Positions 52,250 through 61,867 are shown, counted from the stretch's first letter. The stretch: DNA of 64,000 bases from Saccharobesus litoralis (GCF_003063625.1 NZ_CP026604.1:3078065-3142064), one strand, 5' to 3'. Translations and numbers: made by a program. Notes: generated from the sequence alone by a model not told the origin.

Positions 52250-55200
52250 GTGATGTCACAATTCTACAAACTTGTAAATAACCTATTTTTTACAGCTCTA
52301 AGCTTACTTACTTCATTTTCTTTATTTGCTAATAGCTTACCGGCTACGCCTCAACAACTAATTGCATTAGACAAAATGTTGGCAGAAATAAGAGCAAATC
52401 AAGCTGCAGGGTTAAAACAGTTAGGCGCTGGTTTAGCGGGTGATAGATTTGACCCTGCAACAGGCTCACTTAGTTTTTATCGACCAATCACAACGCTCTC
52501 GACAAACCATATCCCTATTCAAGTAGGACAAGTATTAAAAGATCGCCGAGGTTGGCTAGATGATATACCGCATATTCGAACTAAAGTCATAGCTAAACAA
52601 GGTATCCATGATGTTCGTGAAGGGCAGTTTTGGGGCAAAGATAGATGTACTCAATATAATCAGTCTTATAACGAATATGTATCTTTGATGGGAACAAGAC
52701 GATACTTTAGGCAAGATTATTCAGGGCCTCAGGCAATACAAGTCCCCTATGAAGTCCCTGTTAATCCGTCTTTTATTCAAGATGGTCTTACTATGATAAC
52801 CCCTGGCGGCAATGTTCAAATGCTAGAGCATGCCCCTGCACCCAGTCTATATACATTTCCTAACCAAACACAGCAGGTTTTTTATACTACTAAAAATAAT
52901 TGGCGCATCACATGTAAAAACGATATTGGAGATAACAAGGGCGAAGGATTTATAGCCACTTCACCACAAGGACTCACTTATCATTTCGACGTTCTGGCTT
53001 ATGTTGATTATCCCGTTAATCATCGCTCTGAAAGAAAATATTGGCATTACTATAAAGAAGATCCTCAAATTCAATTTGAAGGGATATGGGTGGAAGATAT
53101 CCCTCTACAAGACGCTATTCTTTATGCCTCAAAGATAACCGATGTGTATGGTAACGAAATTAACTATACCTTTACGCCATCAACTGAGCATACTAAAAGA
53201 TACTCTAAGGTAGTAATTTCTAGCGATCAAGGTCACGAAGTATCCATTGATCTAACAAGCACGGGTATGAAAGGTTATCGTTATACCGTTGACGATAGGG
53301 AATGGACGGTTGATCCAAATGGCACATTAATGCTTCCTGATAAAAAATCCTATTGGACTTCAAGTGGCACTAATCTTCATGGTTACTCTTCAAGCTTTTG
53401 GGGACTACATGGAGATATGGAGAAGGAGTATTACTGTCAGGGGCGAAATTGGGTTAGTCAAGTTAGCCACCCTAATGGAACAGTGGTGGAGTTTTATTTC
53501 GACTCGATTAGGTCTTTCTATCAAGACACTGACCATGAAGAAAACCAAACCCTCGATGCATGTGAATCAGAGGTTCTTCACCCACTTTACATGGGAGGAA
53601 AAGGAGTAAGAACTTACAGGCTGGTTAAAAAGCGGATTATCTCGCCTGTTGATAATTACCCCAATAATCGAAAAACCTATACTTGGGAGTACGATTATGA
53701 TTACGAATATTACACAGACTCTGAAGGGGTTGTACGGGTTTCTGCATATAACAACACTGTCTATAATCCGAATGGCAGTGCAACTGAATATATAGTAAAT
53801 AATGATAATTCTTCATGGCTTTATGGGCATACAACACAAATCAATGTCTATCAAGATTCGCAGAAAAACGTTTTATTAGAGTCAAAAACTTTTGATTTAA
53901 GTGCAGGTTTATTGACCCCTAATGCCAATACAGATGCATTAGGCGGAAAAACGCCTGTTCAAGTCATTACTGACAAAGTTGTTCTGCAGCGTGGTAACGA
54001 TGTTTTTACCACGGAATACAAATATAAAGAAAACTTGTTTGAAGATAGTTATAGCTATGGTTTGCCCACTCAGATTAAAACTTACAGTAACACTCAGGAC
54101 AAACGTGAACGTATTCAAGACATCACTTATAAACATTTACGTGAGCCATGGATCATTGGTTTACGCGATACCACTACTTACAACAACCGCTTATTTATTG
54201 ATAACGCCTATAATGATTTAGGACAATTGATATCTGTTAGTCAATTTGGCCAAGAAACAGATAGTCTTACATATCATACATCTGGTGATTCAAAAGGCAG
54301 GATTAAAACCCGTACCCGAAATTTAACATCGGGAATAAATTGTAACCCTGAAGATATCACCAGCGAAGATTGCCGTACAACAACATTCGAAAACTATGTT
54401 AATGGAGCTCCTACCAGTATTAAGCGAGCTGATGGCGTATATGAGTATATGTCTGTCAATCAGTGGGGCTTAACCGAAAGCTATACAAATGGAAAAAATT
54501 TAACTGTTGAATATAAATACAACGATTTTGGCTGGTTAACTGATATTTACCAGCCTAATTTGGCAGCTAACACCAAAATAACTTACACAAACTTATACGA
54601 AGGTGTTATAGAAACAGCTACCTTAGGTGATGAGCAAATTATTACCAAGTATGATCTTTACTATCGACCTATTAGCCGTGAACAAAAAGATAAAACAGGA
54701 GCACAATCGAGTATTTACCAAACTTGGAGTTATGACGGTAAAAATAGTAATGGCATGACAGTCAACTTTGCATCGTACCCAAGTACTACCAGATTAGAAG
54801 CTGAAAGCAAAGGAGTATGGCGTCAATACGATAGATTAGGTCGCCTAACACAGCAAGACAACATCAAGTATGAGTACCTAAATAATAATGAAGTGAAGGT
54901 GACCGATGGCGATAACAATGTCACAACCAAACGCCTGAGTGGTTACGGCTCTCCAAATGACGGAAATATTATCTTCATAAAGAGTCCAGAAGACACCAAT
55001 ACGGAAATGAAATACGACATATGGGGTAATTTAACCTCTGTGCGGCAATTTGGTAGTCATGGAGACGTTTATAGAGATAAAACCCAAAGATTTACTTACA
55101 GCGAGCAAAATAGACTATGTCGAAAATCGATCCCAGAAGCTGGCGATAGCTTGTACTTATATAACCAAATTGGTGAACTAGAGTATTATCAAGATGGCCA

Positions 55201-57022
55201 ACCTACCGGAATAAATTGTCCGAATGCAAATATTAAAGCAGCAAGTGTCCAATTAACCTACGATAAGATGGGACGAAAAACCCATATTGACTACCCAGAT
55301 GAAACTCCAGATGTTAATACATATTATGATGATGCTGGAAATGTCGAGAAAGTTACTCGAGGGACTACTGAGTGGACCTACGGCTATGATATTAACAATC
55401 TCGATACGTTATCCCGAGAAACCTTGTACATTGATGGCAAAACTTTTTCTACTTTCTATGAAATTAACTCTCGCCAACAAATTGAAGGAATCAGATACCC
55501 TTCGAAAGACTTAGTTAAATTTAATCTGGATGCGTTTGGACGCCCCAATCATATAGAGAGGAAGAATTGGTCCGAAGAAACCGAAACGTATGCCAATAAC
55601 TTTGACTATCACGCTAATGGAACCGTTAAGTCATTCACTTATGGGAATGGAGCTAAATTCGAACAAACTTTAAACAACAGGCAATTACCTGAAATCCGTA
55701 ACGTTACGTTTAACGATGGCCGTTCAGACCCCATGCGACTAACCTACGACTATACAGCGGGAGACAATGTTAAAACTATTACTAATGGTTTATATCCTAG
55801 CCGCACCATTACCAATACGTATGATGGTTTAAATCGATTAAATACCTCAACTAGCGCAGCTTGGGGAGGGAAAATCGCATTTAAATATGATTCATTGGGT
55901 AACATTCTCGAACGTGCAACGCCCAACGATGTTATCGGTATTAATTATCATGACTATGTAAATAGGTTGGATTACGTAACCAGTAATTCGAGTACCCATG
56001 TATTCTCTCACGACAACTATGGCAACGTAACCAATAATGGCCGTCATCAATTTACTTATGACTTAGCACATCAACCAATCACAATAAGTGGTAATCAAAA
56101 TGGTAGTTTCGTTTATGACGGCAATTATAAGCGGGTTAAACAAACTATTGATGGCAAAACTATTTACTCGGTATACACCCTAGGGGCAGGCTTAGTTTCG
56201 CAATACAACTTAACTGAAAACCTCCATACAGACTATATCAATGCAGCTGGCACTAGTATCGCCAAAATTCAAAGTTTTGGCAGTGATGTCAATCCGGATA
56301 GCCAAGCATTCGGCGAAGATATATCGCCGTTAGGCGATTCTGGTAGCATTATCGGCAGTGAGCATTACAAGCCTTACGGAGAATCATCACAAAACCCTGC
56401 TGATAGTGTTAATGACATTGATTTTACTGGGCATGTTAAAGATTCATCTGGATTGGTGTACATGCAGGCACGATACTATGATCCAGTCATAGGTCGGTTT
56501 TACTCGAATGATCCGGTAAGTACAATTGAAGCCATTAGTAGAGGGCGTCCTGTATACGGTTTTAATAGATATACCTACGCCAACAATAATCCATATAAAT
56601 ATACTGACCCTGATGGTGAATGGTCTGTTGTTACCATTTTAGCTGTAGTTGGTGTGGTTGCATTAGGTGGTTACGCTGCTGGTGACACAGTAAAGAAAAC
56701 GATCGCTTCTATCACTGAACATCGTAAAAATGCACATGAAGCTGCAGCAGAAGGAGATTTAGATAAAATGAATACAGAAATGGATAAAGTTAAAAAAGCA
56801 GCTGATTTGATGCAAGCGGCACCTAAATTTGTTGATATGAGCCAACAGCTAGGAAAAGGTATCCCCAGTGATACCAAAAAAGCAAAGTTATCGTTAATAG
56901 GTAAAATTAAAAAAGCTTACAAAGAGTGGTCTAAAGAAGAAAGTACGTCAAGTGACCAGAATAATAATACTGAAGACGTGCAAAACAATAATTGCGCTGG
57001 AAAAGACCAAGAAAATTGCTAA
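52250..57022 (+). CDS. Sec-exported RHS/YD-repeat protein with variable C-terminal domain
   Basis: A 1590-residue protein; the start is GTG 52250 or ATG 52253, both served by AAGGAG at 52237. A signal peptide (about 1-29) marks Sec export rather than T6SS delivery. The N-terminal third has RFDPATGSLSFYRPI and other RHS-shell features. YD-type repeats (YDKMGRKTHIDYPDE, YDDAGNVEKV, YDSLGNILERA) fill the middle. The RHS-associated core is near 1380-1456 (YMQARYYDPVIGRFYSNDPV ... YKYTDPDG). Past residue about 1457 lies a 133-residue variable tail: one hydrophobic helix, then charged helices and an NNN-rich end, with no recognised toxin motif. The first DPxG of the core reads DPVS. A candidate immunity gene follows. 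Confidence 0.88.
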   Translation: MMSQFYKLVNNLFFTALSLLTSFSLFANSLPATPQQLIALDKMLAEIRANQAAGLKQLGAGLAGDRFDPATGSLSFYRPITTLSTNHIPIQVGQVLKDRRGWLDDIPHIRTKVIAKQGIHDVREGQFWGKDRCTQYNQSYNEYVSLMGTRRYFRQDYSGPQAIQVPYEVPVNPSFIQDGLTMITPGGNVQMLEHAPAPSLYTFPNQTQQVFYTTKNNWRITCKNDIGDNKGEGFIATSPQGLTYHFDVLAYVDYPVNHRSERKYWHYYKEDPQIQFEGIWVEDIPLQDAILYASKITDVYGNEINYTFTPSTEHTKRYSKVVISSDQGHEVSIDLTSTGMKGYRYTVDDREWTVDPNGTLMLPDKKSYWTSSGTNLHGYSSSFWGLHGDMEKEYYCQGRNWVSQVSHPNGTVVEFYFDSIRSFYQDTDHEENQTLDACESEVLHPLYMGGKGVRTYRLVKKRIISPVDNYPNNRKTYTWEYDYDYEYYTDSEGVVRVSAYNNTVYNPNGSATEYIVNNDNSSWLYGHTTQINVYQDSQKNVLLESKTFDLSAGLLTPNANTDALGGKTPVQVITDKVVLQRGNDVFTTEYKYKENLFEDSYSYGLPTQIKTYSNTQDKRERIQDITYKHLREPWIIGLRDTTTYNNRLFIDNAYNDLGQLISVSQFGQETDSLTYHTSGDSKGRIKTRTRNLTSGINCNPEDITSEDCRTTTFENYVNGAPTSIKRADGVYEYMSVNQWGLTESYTNGKNLTVEYKYNDFGWLTDIYQPNLAANTKITYTNLYEGVIETATLGDEQIITKYDLYYRPISREQKDKTGAQSSIYQTWSYDGKNSNGMTVNFASYPSTTRLEAESKGVWRQYDRLGRLTQQDNIKYEYLNNNEVKVTDGDNNVTTKRLSGYGSPNDGNIIFIKSPEDTNTEMKYDIWGNLTSVRQFGSHGDVYRDKTQRFTYSEQNRLCRKSIPEAGDSLYLYNQIGELEYYQDGQPTGINCPNANIKAASVQLTYDKMGRKTHIDYPDETPDVNTYYDDAGNVEKVTRGTTEWTYGYDINNLDTLSRETLYIDGKTFSTFYEINSRQQIEGIRYPSKDLVKFNLDAFGRPNHIERKNWSEETETYANNFDYHANGTVKSFTYGNGAKFEQTLNNRQLPEIRNVTFNDGRSDPMRLTYDYTAGDNVKTITNGLYPSRTITNTYDGLNRLNTSTSAAWGGKIAFKYDSLGNILERATPNDVIGINYHDYVNRLDYVTSNSSTHVFSHDNYGNVTNNGRHQFTYDLAHQPITISGNQNGSFVYDGNYKRVKQTIDGKTIYSVYTLGAGLVSQYNLTENLHTDYINAAGTSIAKIQSFGSDVNPDSQAFGEDISPLGDSGSIIGSEHYKPYGESSQNPADSVNDIDFTGHVKDSSGLVYMQARYYDPVIGRFYSNDPVSTIEAISRGRPVYGFNRYTYANNNPYKYTDPDGEWSVVTILAVVGVVALGGYAAGDTVKKTIASITEHRKNAHEAAAEGDLDKMNTEMDKVKKAADLMQAAPKFVDMSQQLGKGIPSDTKKAKLSLIGKIKKAYKEWSKEESTSSDQNNNTEDVQNNNCAGKDQENC

Positions 57023-57088
57023 TTAGGATTAAGTTAGCCGCATTCAAGATATTTTATTGTTGCGTGTAATTATTTTTGGAGGAAAATT

Positions 57089-57424
57089 GTGTTTAAAGAG
57101 TTAATTTCTAGAGTCATTATTGTCATTGTCTCTGTAATAATTGTTTCAAGTATTGTTTTTAAAGTTAATGGTTTTATTGAGGAATACGAGAAAGGGCATG
57201 CTCAATATCAACTGCAATTGAATGAAGATATTAAAAATATTCGCCATAGCAAAGAAGAGTTAGATCGTGATGTCGTAGCTGGCTTATTAACGGTTGCTTC
57301 AAATCGAGATCTTGAACTAGCGGTAATTTATTCGTTATATAAATATTTTTTAATATTTATATTTATGTTTTTAGGAACTTTGGTGGGATTATTATTTGTT
57401 GATTATCTCAGGTTGAAACGGTAA
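57089..57424 (+). CDS. Small two-helix membrane protein, candidate immunity protein
   Basis: A 111-residue protein starting at GTG 57089, 6-7 bases after GGAGGA. It has two transmembrane helices (about 8-28 and 84-106) around a charged helical stretch (FIEEYEKGHAQYQLQLNEDI). No family recognised. It is 66 bp after the RHS gene on the same strand, the usual place for an immunity protein against the RHS tail. A membrane immunity protein would suit a tail that acts on or at the membrane. That role is inferred from position only. Confidence 0.5.
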   Translation: MFKELISRVIIVIVSVIIVSSIVFKVNGFIEEYEKGHAQYQLQLNEDIKNIRHSKEELDRDVVAGLLTVASNRDLELAVIYSLYKYFLIFIFMFLGTLVGLLFVDYLRLKR

Positions 57425-57561
57425 GGATCTACCAAGATTAAGCCTTTACTATTGGCCTTATTAAAATTAACCACTTGCAGCCCTGTAAGCTTAATTCGTA
57501 AAGCGGGTTAAACATGTGTTGCTAATGGGAGAGTAGCGAAGCGTAAGCAACCTTACAAAAA

Positions 57562-57647
57562 AGCCAATGTGGGTTCAAACACATTGGCTTTTGCGTTTTC
57601 TACTCAAACATCTCTCAATTAACCTATAATTATAAGTAACTGTATTA
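57562..57647 (+). repeat. Terminator-containing repeat, copy A
   Basis: A 10-bp hairpin (57562-57571 with 57580-57589) followed by TTTT, then a short variable stretch and CCTATAATTATAAG with ACTGTATTA at 57639-57647. The same arrangement recurs at 62628-62730. Copy A lies between the first candidate immunity gene and the orphan RHS tip. Confidence 0.75.
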
Positions 57648-57697
57648 ATTGGTTTTTTTAATCAGATAGCAGTGGATCGTAATTACTATTACTGTAT

Positions 57698-58357
57698 ATG
57701 CAGGCACGATACTATGATCCAGTCATAGGGCGTTTCTACTCGAATGATCCGGTTGGGTTTATGGAGCATATTCAACGAGGAAACCAAGCTGTACACGGGT
57801 TTAATCGGTATGCCTATGCAAACAATAATCCTTATAAATACACAGATCCTGATGGCGAGTTTATTCAATTTGTAAGTGCTGGTATAGGTGCTTTTACTGC
57901 AGCATCGGCTTATAAAGATGCGAATCCTAATGCGTCAAAAATGGATATCGTAGCTGCGGGATTAGCTGGAGGTGCAGTTGGGTTTCTTACTGGCTCTGGA
58001 ATTACTACATTAGTTGCTAAAGCTGTAACGACTGGTGCTAGAATTGCCGGTAGTTCCAGTGTAATTGCCTCTAAAGTTGGTGTAAAAGCTTCTGAAAGCT
58101 TGATAACTTCAACTGTTGCAGGAGGGGCTACAGGAGCTGGCTCTAGTACTGGAACTCAGTACTTTGTTGATGGAAAAGTTGACGCGCAAAAAGTATTTGA
58201 GGACGGTATAAAAGGTGCCGCTTTAGGTTCTATCGGTGGTGCTCCTTTAACAGCCTTAAAACCTAATGCCTCGGAAGCAGCCAAAGACTTAGCTAAACTA
58301 GTTGGCACCGCTGCTTCGGCTGCAGTTGAACTCGCGCAAGTCAAAGATGATGATTAA
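57698..58357 (+). CDS. Orphan RHS tip: truncated core plus alternative C-terminal domain
   Basis: 219 residues beginning inside the RHS core: MQARYYDPVIGRFYSNDPVG through YKYTDPDGEF matches the end of the core of the RHS protein at 52250-57022. Homology stops about 57689 and the frame is closed by a stop at 57680, with no good ribosome site, so this is an orphan tip rather than a complete gene. The tail (54-219) is Gly/Ala-rich and hydrophobic (AGLAGGAVGFLTGSGITT), like pre-toxin membrane segments, and ends in an acidic tail. No nuclease or other toxin motif seen. Orphan tips of this kind can replace the tail of a full RHS gene by recombination through the shared core. Confidence 0.72.
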   Translation: MQARYYDPVIGRFYSNDPVGFMEHIQRGNQAVHGFNRYAYANNNPYKYTDPDGEFIQFVSAGIGAFTAASAYKDANPNASKMDIVAAGLAGGAVGFLTGSGITTLVAKAVTTGARIAGSSSVIASKVGVKASESLITSTVAGGATGAGSSTGTQYFVDGKVDAQKVFEDGIKGAALGSIGGAPLTALKPNASEAAKDLAKLVGTAASAAVELAQVKDDD

Positions 58358-58378
58358 AAATTTTTGTATAGGTAAATT

Positions 58379-58954
58379 ATGAACTTATTAGCAATTAATT
58401 CGACTATATATAAGTTTTTAAGATTGAGACATAAAGTTTTGATTGGATTTATCCCTGCTTGCATGTTAGGAGCAATGGTAGGCTTACTCGTTTCAATTGA
58501 ATTGAGTAATGTTCCTAAGGTTGTTTCATTGTTCTTAATGTTATCAAGTTTTATTTTCTCTTTTTTAGTAGGATGGAGCATCAATGCACTTGTAGTCATT
58601 ATTTTTTTAGGTTGGCCGGTTGCTAAGCTAAAATCCGTTTTTGGGAATTCGGACATTCCAAGCGAATGGTTTGTTAAGGACGGTCAAAATCTATATATAC
58701 ATGAATTGCATCAAGAGGCTCGTCATTGGGAAAATGAACGTAAAATAGGTTTTTTGAGGTTTATTATTTTTACCGGTGTTGTCAGAATTGGTGGCGTAGC
58801 ACTATTCTCAATCGGCCTCTATACATATTCTGTAAGTGAACCCCTAAGTCTTGTTAACGTCGCGATAAGTTCGTTTAGCATATTGGCATTGTGCAGTTTA
58901 ATTGCGTCAGCAGTTTGGTATATTGCAGAAATGCGCTATAAGATGAATAAGTAA
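58379..58954 (+). CDS. Membrane protein, candidate immunity protein of the orphan RHS tip
   Basis: A 191-residue protein with about four transmembrane helices (near 20-40, 48-72, 125-145 and 155-180) and a central soluble stretch (WFVKDGQNLYIHELHQEARH). Not recognised. It begins 22 bp after the orphan tip, in the same place as the membrane gene behind the main RHS gene, which supports an immunity role by analogy. The two candidate immunity proteins share no obvious sequence, as expected for pairs with different tails. Confidence 0.5.
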   Translation: MNLLAINSTIYKFLRLRHKVLIGFIPACMLGAMVGLLVSIELSNVPKVVSLFLMLSSFIFSFLVGWSINALVVIIFLGWPVAKLKSVFGNSDIPSEWFVKDGQNLYIHELHQEARHWENERKIGFLRFIIFTGVVRIGGVALFSIGLYTYSVSEPLSLVNVAISSFSILALCSLIASAVWYIAEMRYKMNK

Positions 58955-59483
58955 TTGTTGCAACTACAACTACGGGTTCAGATCCTGATTGCTCCCCATA
59001 AATAGTTAAGCTATATCAAAGGGCTATGATTAACGATTGGATGGGAACATGGTTAAAGGCGATCATATCGGTCGACCAAAACTAATAAAAACCAATAACC
59101 GTTGTAGGTTGCAACGGCTTAGAAATGAGTCGATTAAAGGAAAGTTTTCCAAATTTAAAAAATAGCTACGTTAGTTAATGTTGTTTACCAAAATAATGTC
59201 ATAGCTTTTGCCAAATTATTTATCGAACGATTTGGCAAGGTTATGACATTTTTACCACGATAATATCAACCGATTTTTTCGCTTTACCAAATTCTTATCG
59301 CACGATCTCCCAACTTCGATCATAACCTTTCTCAAACTGCATTATACTTTTAACCAAACTGCCGTCATATATGATGATTTTGGTCATCTGAATATGATTA
59401 AAATTTCGCTATGACCAAACGTAAAACGCCCGAGGTTTTAACTCAGGCGTTGGCTTTATGATGATCTGGCGTATTAGATTTAA
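58955..59483. other. 529-bp non-coding region with repeats at the transposon side
   Basis: No convincing gene. It contains two 33-35-bp direct repeats (59204-59238 and 59281-59313, sharing CCAAATT...TTATCG.ACGAT), a 56-bp inverted repeat (59195-59250), a 9-bp inverted repeat (TTTGGTCAT near 59379, ATGACCAAA at 59411), and two CCAAA-N5-GTCAT motifs (59188 and 59355). A hairpin with one mismatch near 59425-59452 may be a terminator. These could be transposase binding sites at one end of the adjacent transposon. Confidence 0.5.
59195..59250. repeat. 56-bp inverted repeat
   Basis: Arms of about 21 bp (AATGTCATAGCTTTTGCCAA and the near-complement ending GGTTATGACATT) around a 14-base centre, with two differences. 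It overlaps the first of two direct repeats. It may be an operator or transposon-end structure. Confidence 0.65.
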
Positions 59484-59654
59484 CTATTCATCATCTTTCA
59501 GCTCATATCTCTCCAACTTTAAACGACTGCGATGATGTTGGCGTATTTCTTCACCATAACTTGCGACCAGCATTTCGCGGATATCATCCAAGAATCGTAT
59601 GATGGACTCGGCGTCTTCCGCACTTAGGTATTGGGTGGTTTGCATGATCTTCAT
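59484..59654 (-). CDS. 56-residue protein of the transposon, unknown
   Basis: A short gene below usual length cut-offs. The ATG at 59654 overlaps the stop of the ATPase gene (ATGA, 59651-59654), and the stop is at 59484. The protein has a clean helical look: SAEDAESIIRFLDDIREMLV, then a basic stretch RQHHRSRLKLERY and an acidic end. No family recognised. The overlap repeats the 4-bp coupling between the transposase and ATPase genes, which argues that it is a real third gene of the same operon, perhaps an accessory or regulatory subunit of the transposition machinery. Confidence 0.72.
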   Translation of the reverse strand: MKIMQTTQYLSAEDAESIIRFLDDIREMLVASYGEEIRQHHRSRLKLERYELKDDE

Positions 59655-60460
59655 GATGCCACCTGTTGCTTAATTAAGTCTTCATGGCTGCGCCAATGGG
59701 GCTGGATAAGCACATTATTAACGTGGCTGATAGTGACAATCTTTTTGGCTTCGCGACAGGCTTCGATAAGGCTGGCATAACACAGGTTACGACATAGGCG
59801 TAAGTTACCATTGCTGGAGCGCAATATGACCTCAATAGCGGCACTATCGAAGGTATTAATACCCATCTTGGCCGCTTCTAATTCTTTGATGATATAACAC
59901 TCAAGGTCATCATCATTCAGCGGTTTGATGGATTGGGAAAAAGTAATGCGCGACTTAATATCGGCATTAACGTTAAGTGATAGATAGTGTAATAAATCGG
60001 GTTGGCCGAATAACACCAAGTTGTGCTTTTTGGGGAACTTCTCAAACAACAAGCGCAGTTTGCGTAACACCTCAATATTGAGTAAATGGGCTTCATCAAT
60101 CAGGATATACAAGGTTTTACGCTGGCGGATATGCTCATAGGCCGCTTTAATTAACTCGGCTTCTAAGTCTTTGGTTGGCACATCTAATTTAAACGATAAG
60201 GCCAATTGTTTAAGGATATTGATGTACGTGTGCATGGTTCTGGAAATGGCCACGACCGTGGTATCGCGCTCGTTATGCCAGTGTTCAATATGCTCGCGCA
60301 ATACACTTTTACCGACACCCGGTTCACCGATAATCACGGAAAACCCACCTTGAGAGGCGTGGATTTTAATGACATCGCTGATGTGTTTCTGTTGTGATAA
60401 CAAAGCTAAGTTTGAGCGATTAAACGGCTCTTTCGTGATAGCGAAGATACTGGAAATCAT
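59651..60460 (-). CDS. AAA+ ATPase of the transposon (TniB/TnsC/ExeA-like)
   Basis: A 269-residue P-loop ATPase. Walker A GEPGVGKS is at 45-52 and Walker B LYILIDEAH at 117-125, followed by a sensor-like LVLFGQPDLL and an arginine-rich end of the AAA+ core (NLRLCRNLCYASL). The pattern is shared by TniB and TnsC transposition ATPases and by ExeA. Context decides: its ATG overlaps the transposase stop by 4 bp, so it is the transposase's ATPase partner, likely for target selection or immunity. The gene starts MISSIFAITKEPFNR, the family N-terminus. Confidence 0.85.
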   Translation of the reverse strand: MISSIFAITKEPFNRSNLALLSQQKHISDVIKIHASQGGFSVIIGEPGVGKSVLREHIEHWHNERDTTVVAISRTMHTYINILKQLALSFKLDVPTKDLEAELIKAAYEHIRQRKTLYILIDEAHLLNIEVLRKLRLLFEKFPKKHNLVLFGQPDLLHYLSLNVNADIKSRITFSQSIKPLNDDDLECYIIKELEAAKMGINTFDSAAIEVILRSSNGNLRLCRNLCYASLIEACREAKKIVTISHVNNVLIQPHWRSHEDLIKQQVAS

Positions 60461-61695
60461 ACATCACCTCGCAAGTGTCTAATGGCATTGGCGTGTAAGT
60501 CTAAGTGTGAGGCTTGCCCCATACGTTGGCCTTGATAATAGACAATAAACTTATCTTGAGCGGAACGATTAAATCTAACCTGTACTGTTTTCCCGCGTAA
60601 ATCGACTGGGCATTCAAACTGTTGTTTGTTGATGGAAAAAACATTCGTTTTACTGACTTTACGGTCTTGCTCCACAAAGAAGACTTCTTCTGTAAACTCA
60701 TCATCGGCCATAAATTGAATGCGGTTTAAATCGAGGCTAAACCTATCGAGCGGTGTCATTTGAATACCGGAGTGAAACTGACTGTTGTAACTGACTTCTA
60801 CCCAATCATGGGACTTATCATTCAGTTCATCAAGGGTGGTAATATCAGGATTATCCACTAAGAACTGGTCACGGAAACGCCGGAAAAAGCGTTCAATTTT
60901 ACCTTTAGCCGCGCCATCGCGAATAGGGGCATGAGACAGGTGAATATCCAAGCGCACACAAGCTTGTAGAATTTCTTTAGAGGTGTAATTACTGCCATTA
61001 TCAAAGTATAAGCGTTCGGGCTTGCCGCGCTTAAACAAAGCGGTGCGAAAGGCATCACACATATTGACCGTGTTGTCGGCATAGAAAAACTCAGCATGGG
61101 TAATTAACCTTGAAGCATCATCAATGAAAGCGATTAAAAAGGTTTTACGTTTATGGCCATCACTATCGATAACCCTAGGGCCGTACATGGTATCAGCCTG
61201 CCACAATTCATTAGCAAACTGCATGGCGAACGATTGACGCAGTTTCTGGCACTGCTCACTATCCAGTAAGCCATGGTTGCGAACCATGCGGTAAAACGAA
61301 GTTTGAGACAGCTGCGAACGTTTAAATAACCCCGAGCTTAACAAGCGTCGATACAACGCCATTTTAGGCACAGAGCCATTTTTACTGCGGCCTAAATACG
61401 GCAATACCTCATGAATACCCTCGGCCAACTCATTAGGTTGCACCTTACGGTAACTGTTCTTATCTCGGCGGGTTTTATTATCCAAGGTCGTCACACCATT
61501 GCGCTTAAATCGATAATGCCAAGTGCTAATGGTGCGCCAAGTAAACTGATACTCCACATTGGTTTGCTTATCAACAAAGGTGCGCGTTGCAACAGACTTA
61601 ATACGCTCACGAATACTGTTACCAGGCGCATAATCAACTGCGCTTAGCACTTGCAGTCTAATTTCTAATGGGGGCTTGTTAGCTTTCATCTTCAT
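60457..61695 (-). CDS. DDE transposase with rve-type integrase core
   Basis: A 412-residue transposase. An N-terminal helix-turn-helix part (about 10-75, TWRTISTWHYRFKRNG) and a second DNA-binding segment precede the rve core with Asp168 (WQADTMYG), Asp232 (YFDNGSNY) and Glu268 (GKIERFFR), the D-D-E triad with the usual GKIER context. A C-terminal beta-barrel-like domain follows (VFSINKQQFECPVDLRGKTV). It resembles Mu/TnsB/TniA-type transposases that work with an AAA+ partner, and the ATPase gene follows with an ATGA overlap. No frameshift or internal stop, so the enzyme looks intact. Confidence 0.88.
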   Translation of the reverse strand: MKMKANKPPLEIRLQVLSAVDYAPGNSIRERIKSVATRTFVDKQTNVEYQFTWRTISTWHYRFKRNGVTTLDNKTRRDKNSYRKVQPNELAEGIHEVLPYLGRSKNGSVPKMALYRRLLSSGLFKRSQLSQTSFYRMVRNHGLLDSEQCQKLRQSFAMQFANELWQADTMYGPRVIDSDGHKRKTFLIAFIDDASRLITHAEFFYADNTVNMCDAFRTALFKRGKPERLYFDNGSNYTSKEILQACVRLDIHLSHAPIRDGAAKGKIERFFRRFRDQFLVDNPDITTLDELNDKSHDWVEVSYNSQFHSGIQMTPLDRFSLDLNRIQFMADDEFTEEVFFVEQDRKVSKTNVFSINKQQFECPVDLRGKTVQVRFNRSAQDKFIVYYQGQRMGQASHLDLHANAIRHLRGDV

Positions 61696-61867
61696 TCAGT
61701 GGTTCTCCTTGTGTTTTACCTGAGGGTAGCGAAAACCAAGGTGGGAGCCGACTGACCTCTCATGTGGGGCGAAGAAATCCCTCAACGAAATAACTCAGTG
61801 ACGAAGATAAAGTGGCAAATTGAATAATGAAAAAGCCGTAATAAACCCTGACATCCCCATCAATAGG

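Noticed and set aside
59049-59165. Small basic + strand frame of about 38 codons (begins MVKGDHIGRPKL)
   Set aside because: No good ribosome site, no partner gene, and it lies in the repeat-rich gap; could be a decayed remnant but cannot be supported.
59651-60460. ExeA-type general secretion ATPase
   Set aside because: Similarity is shared across this ATPase group. The ATGA overlap with a DDE transposase makes a transposition role far more likely, and no exeB or type II secretion gene is near.
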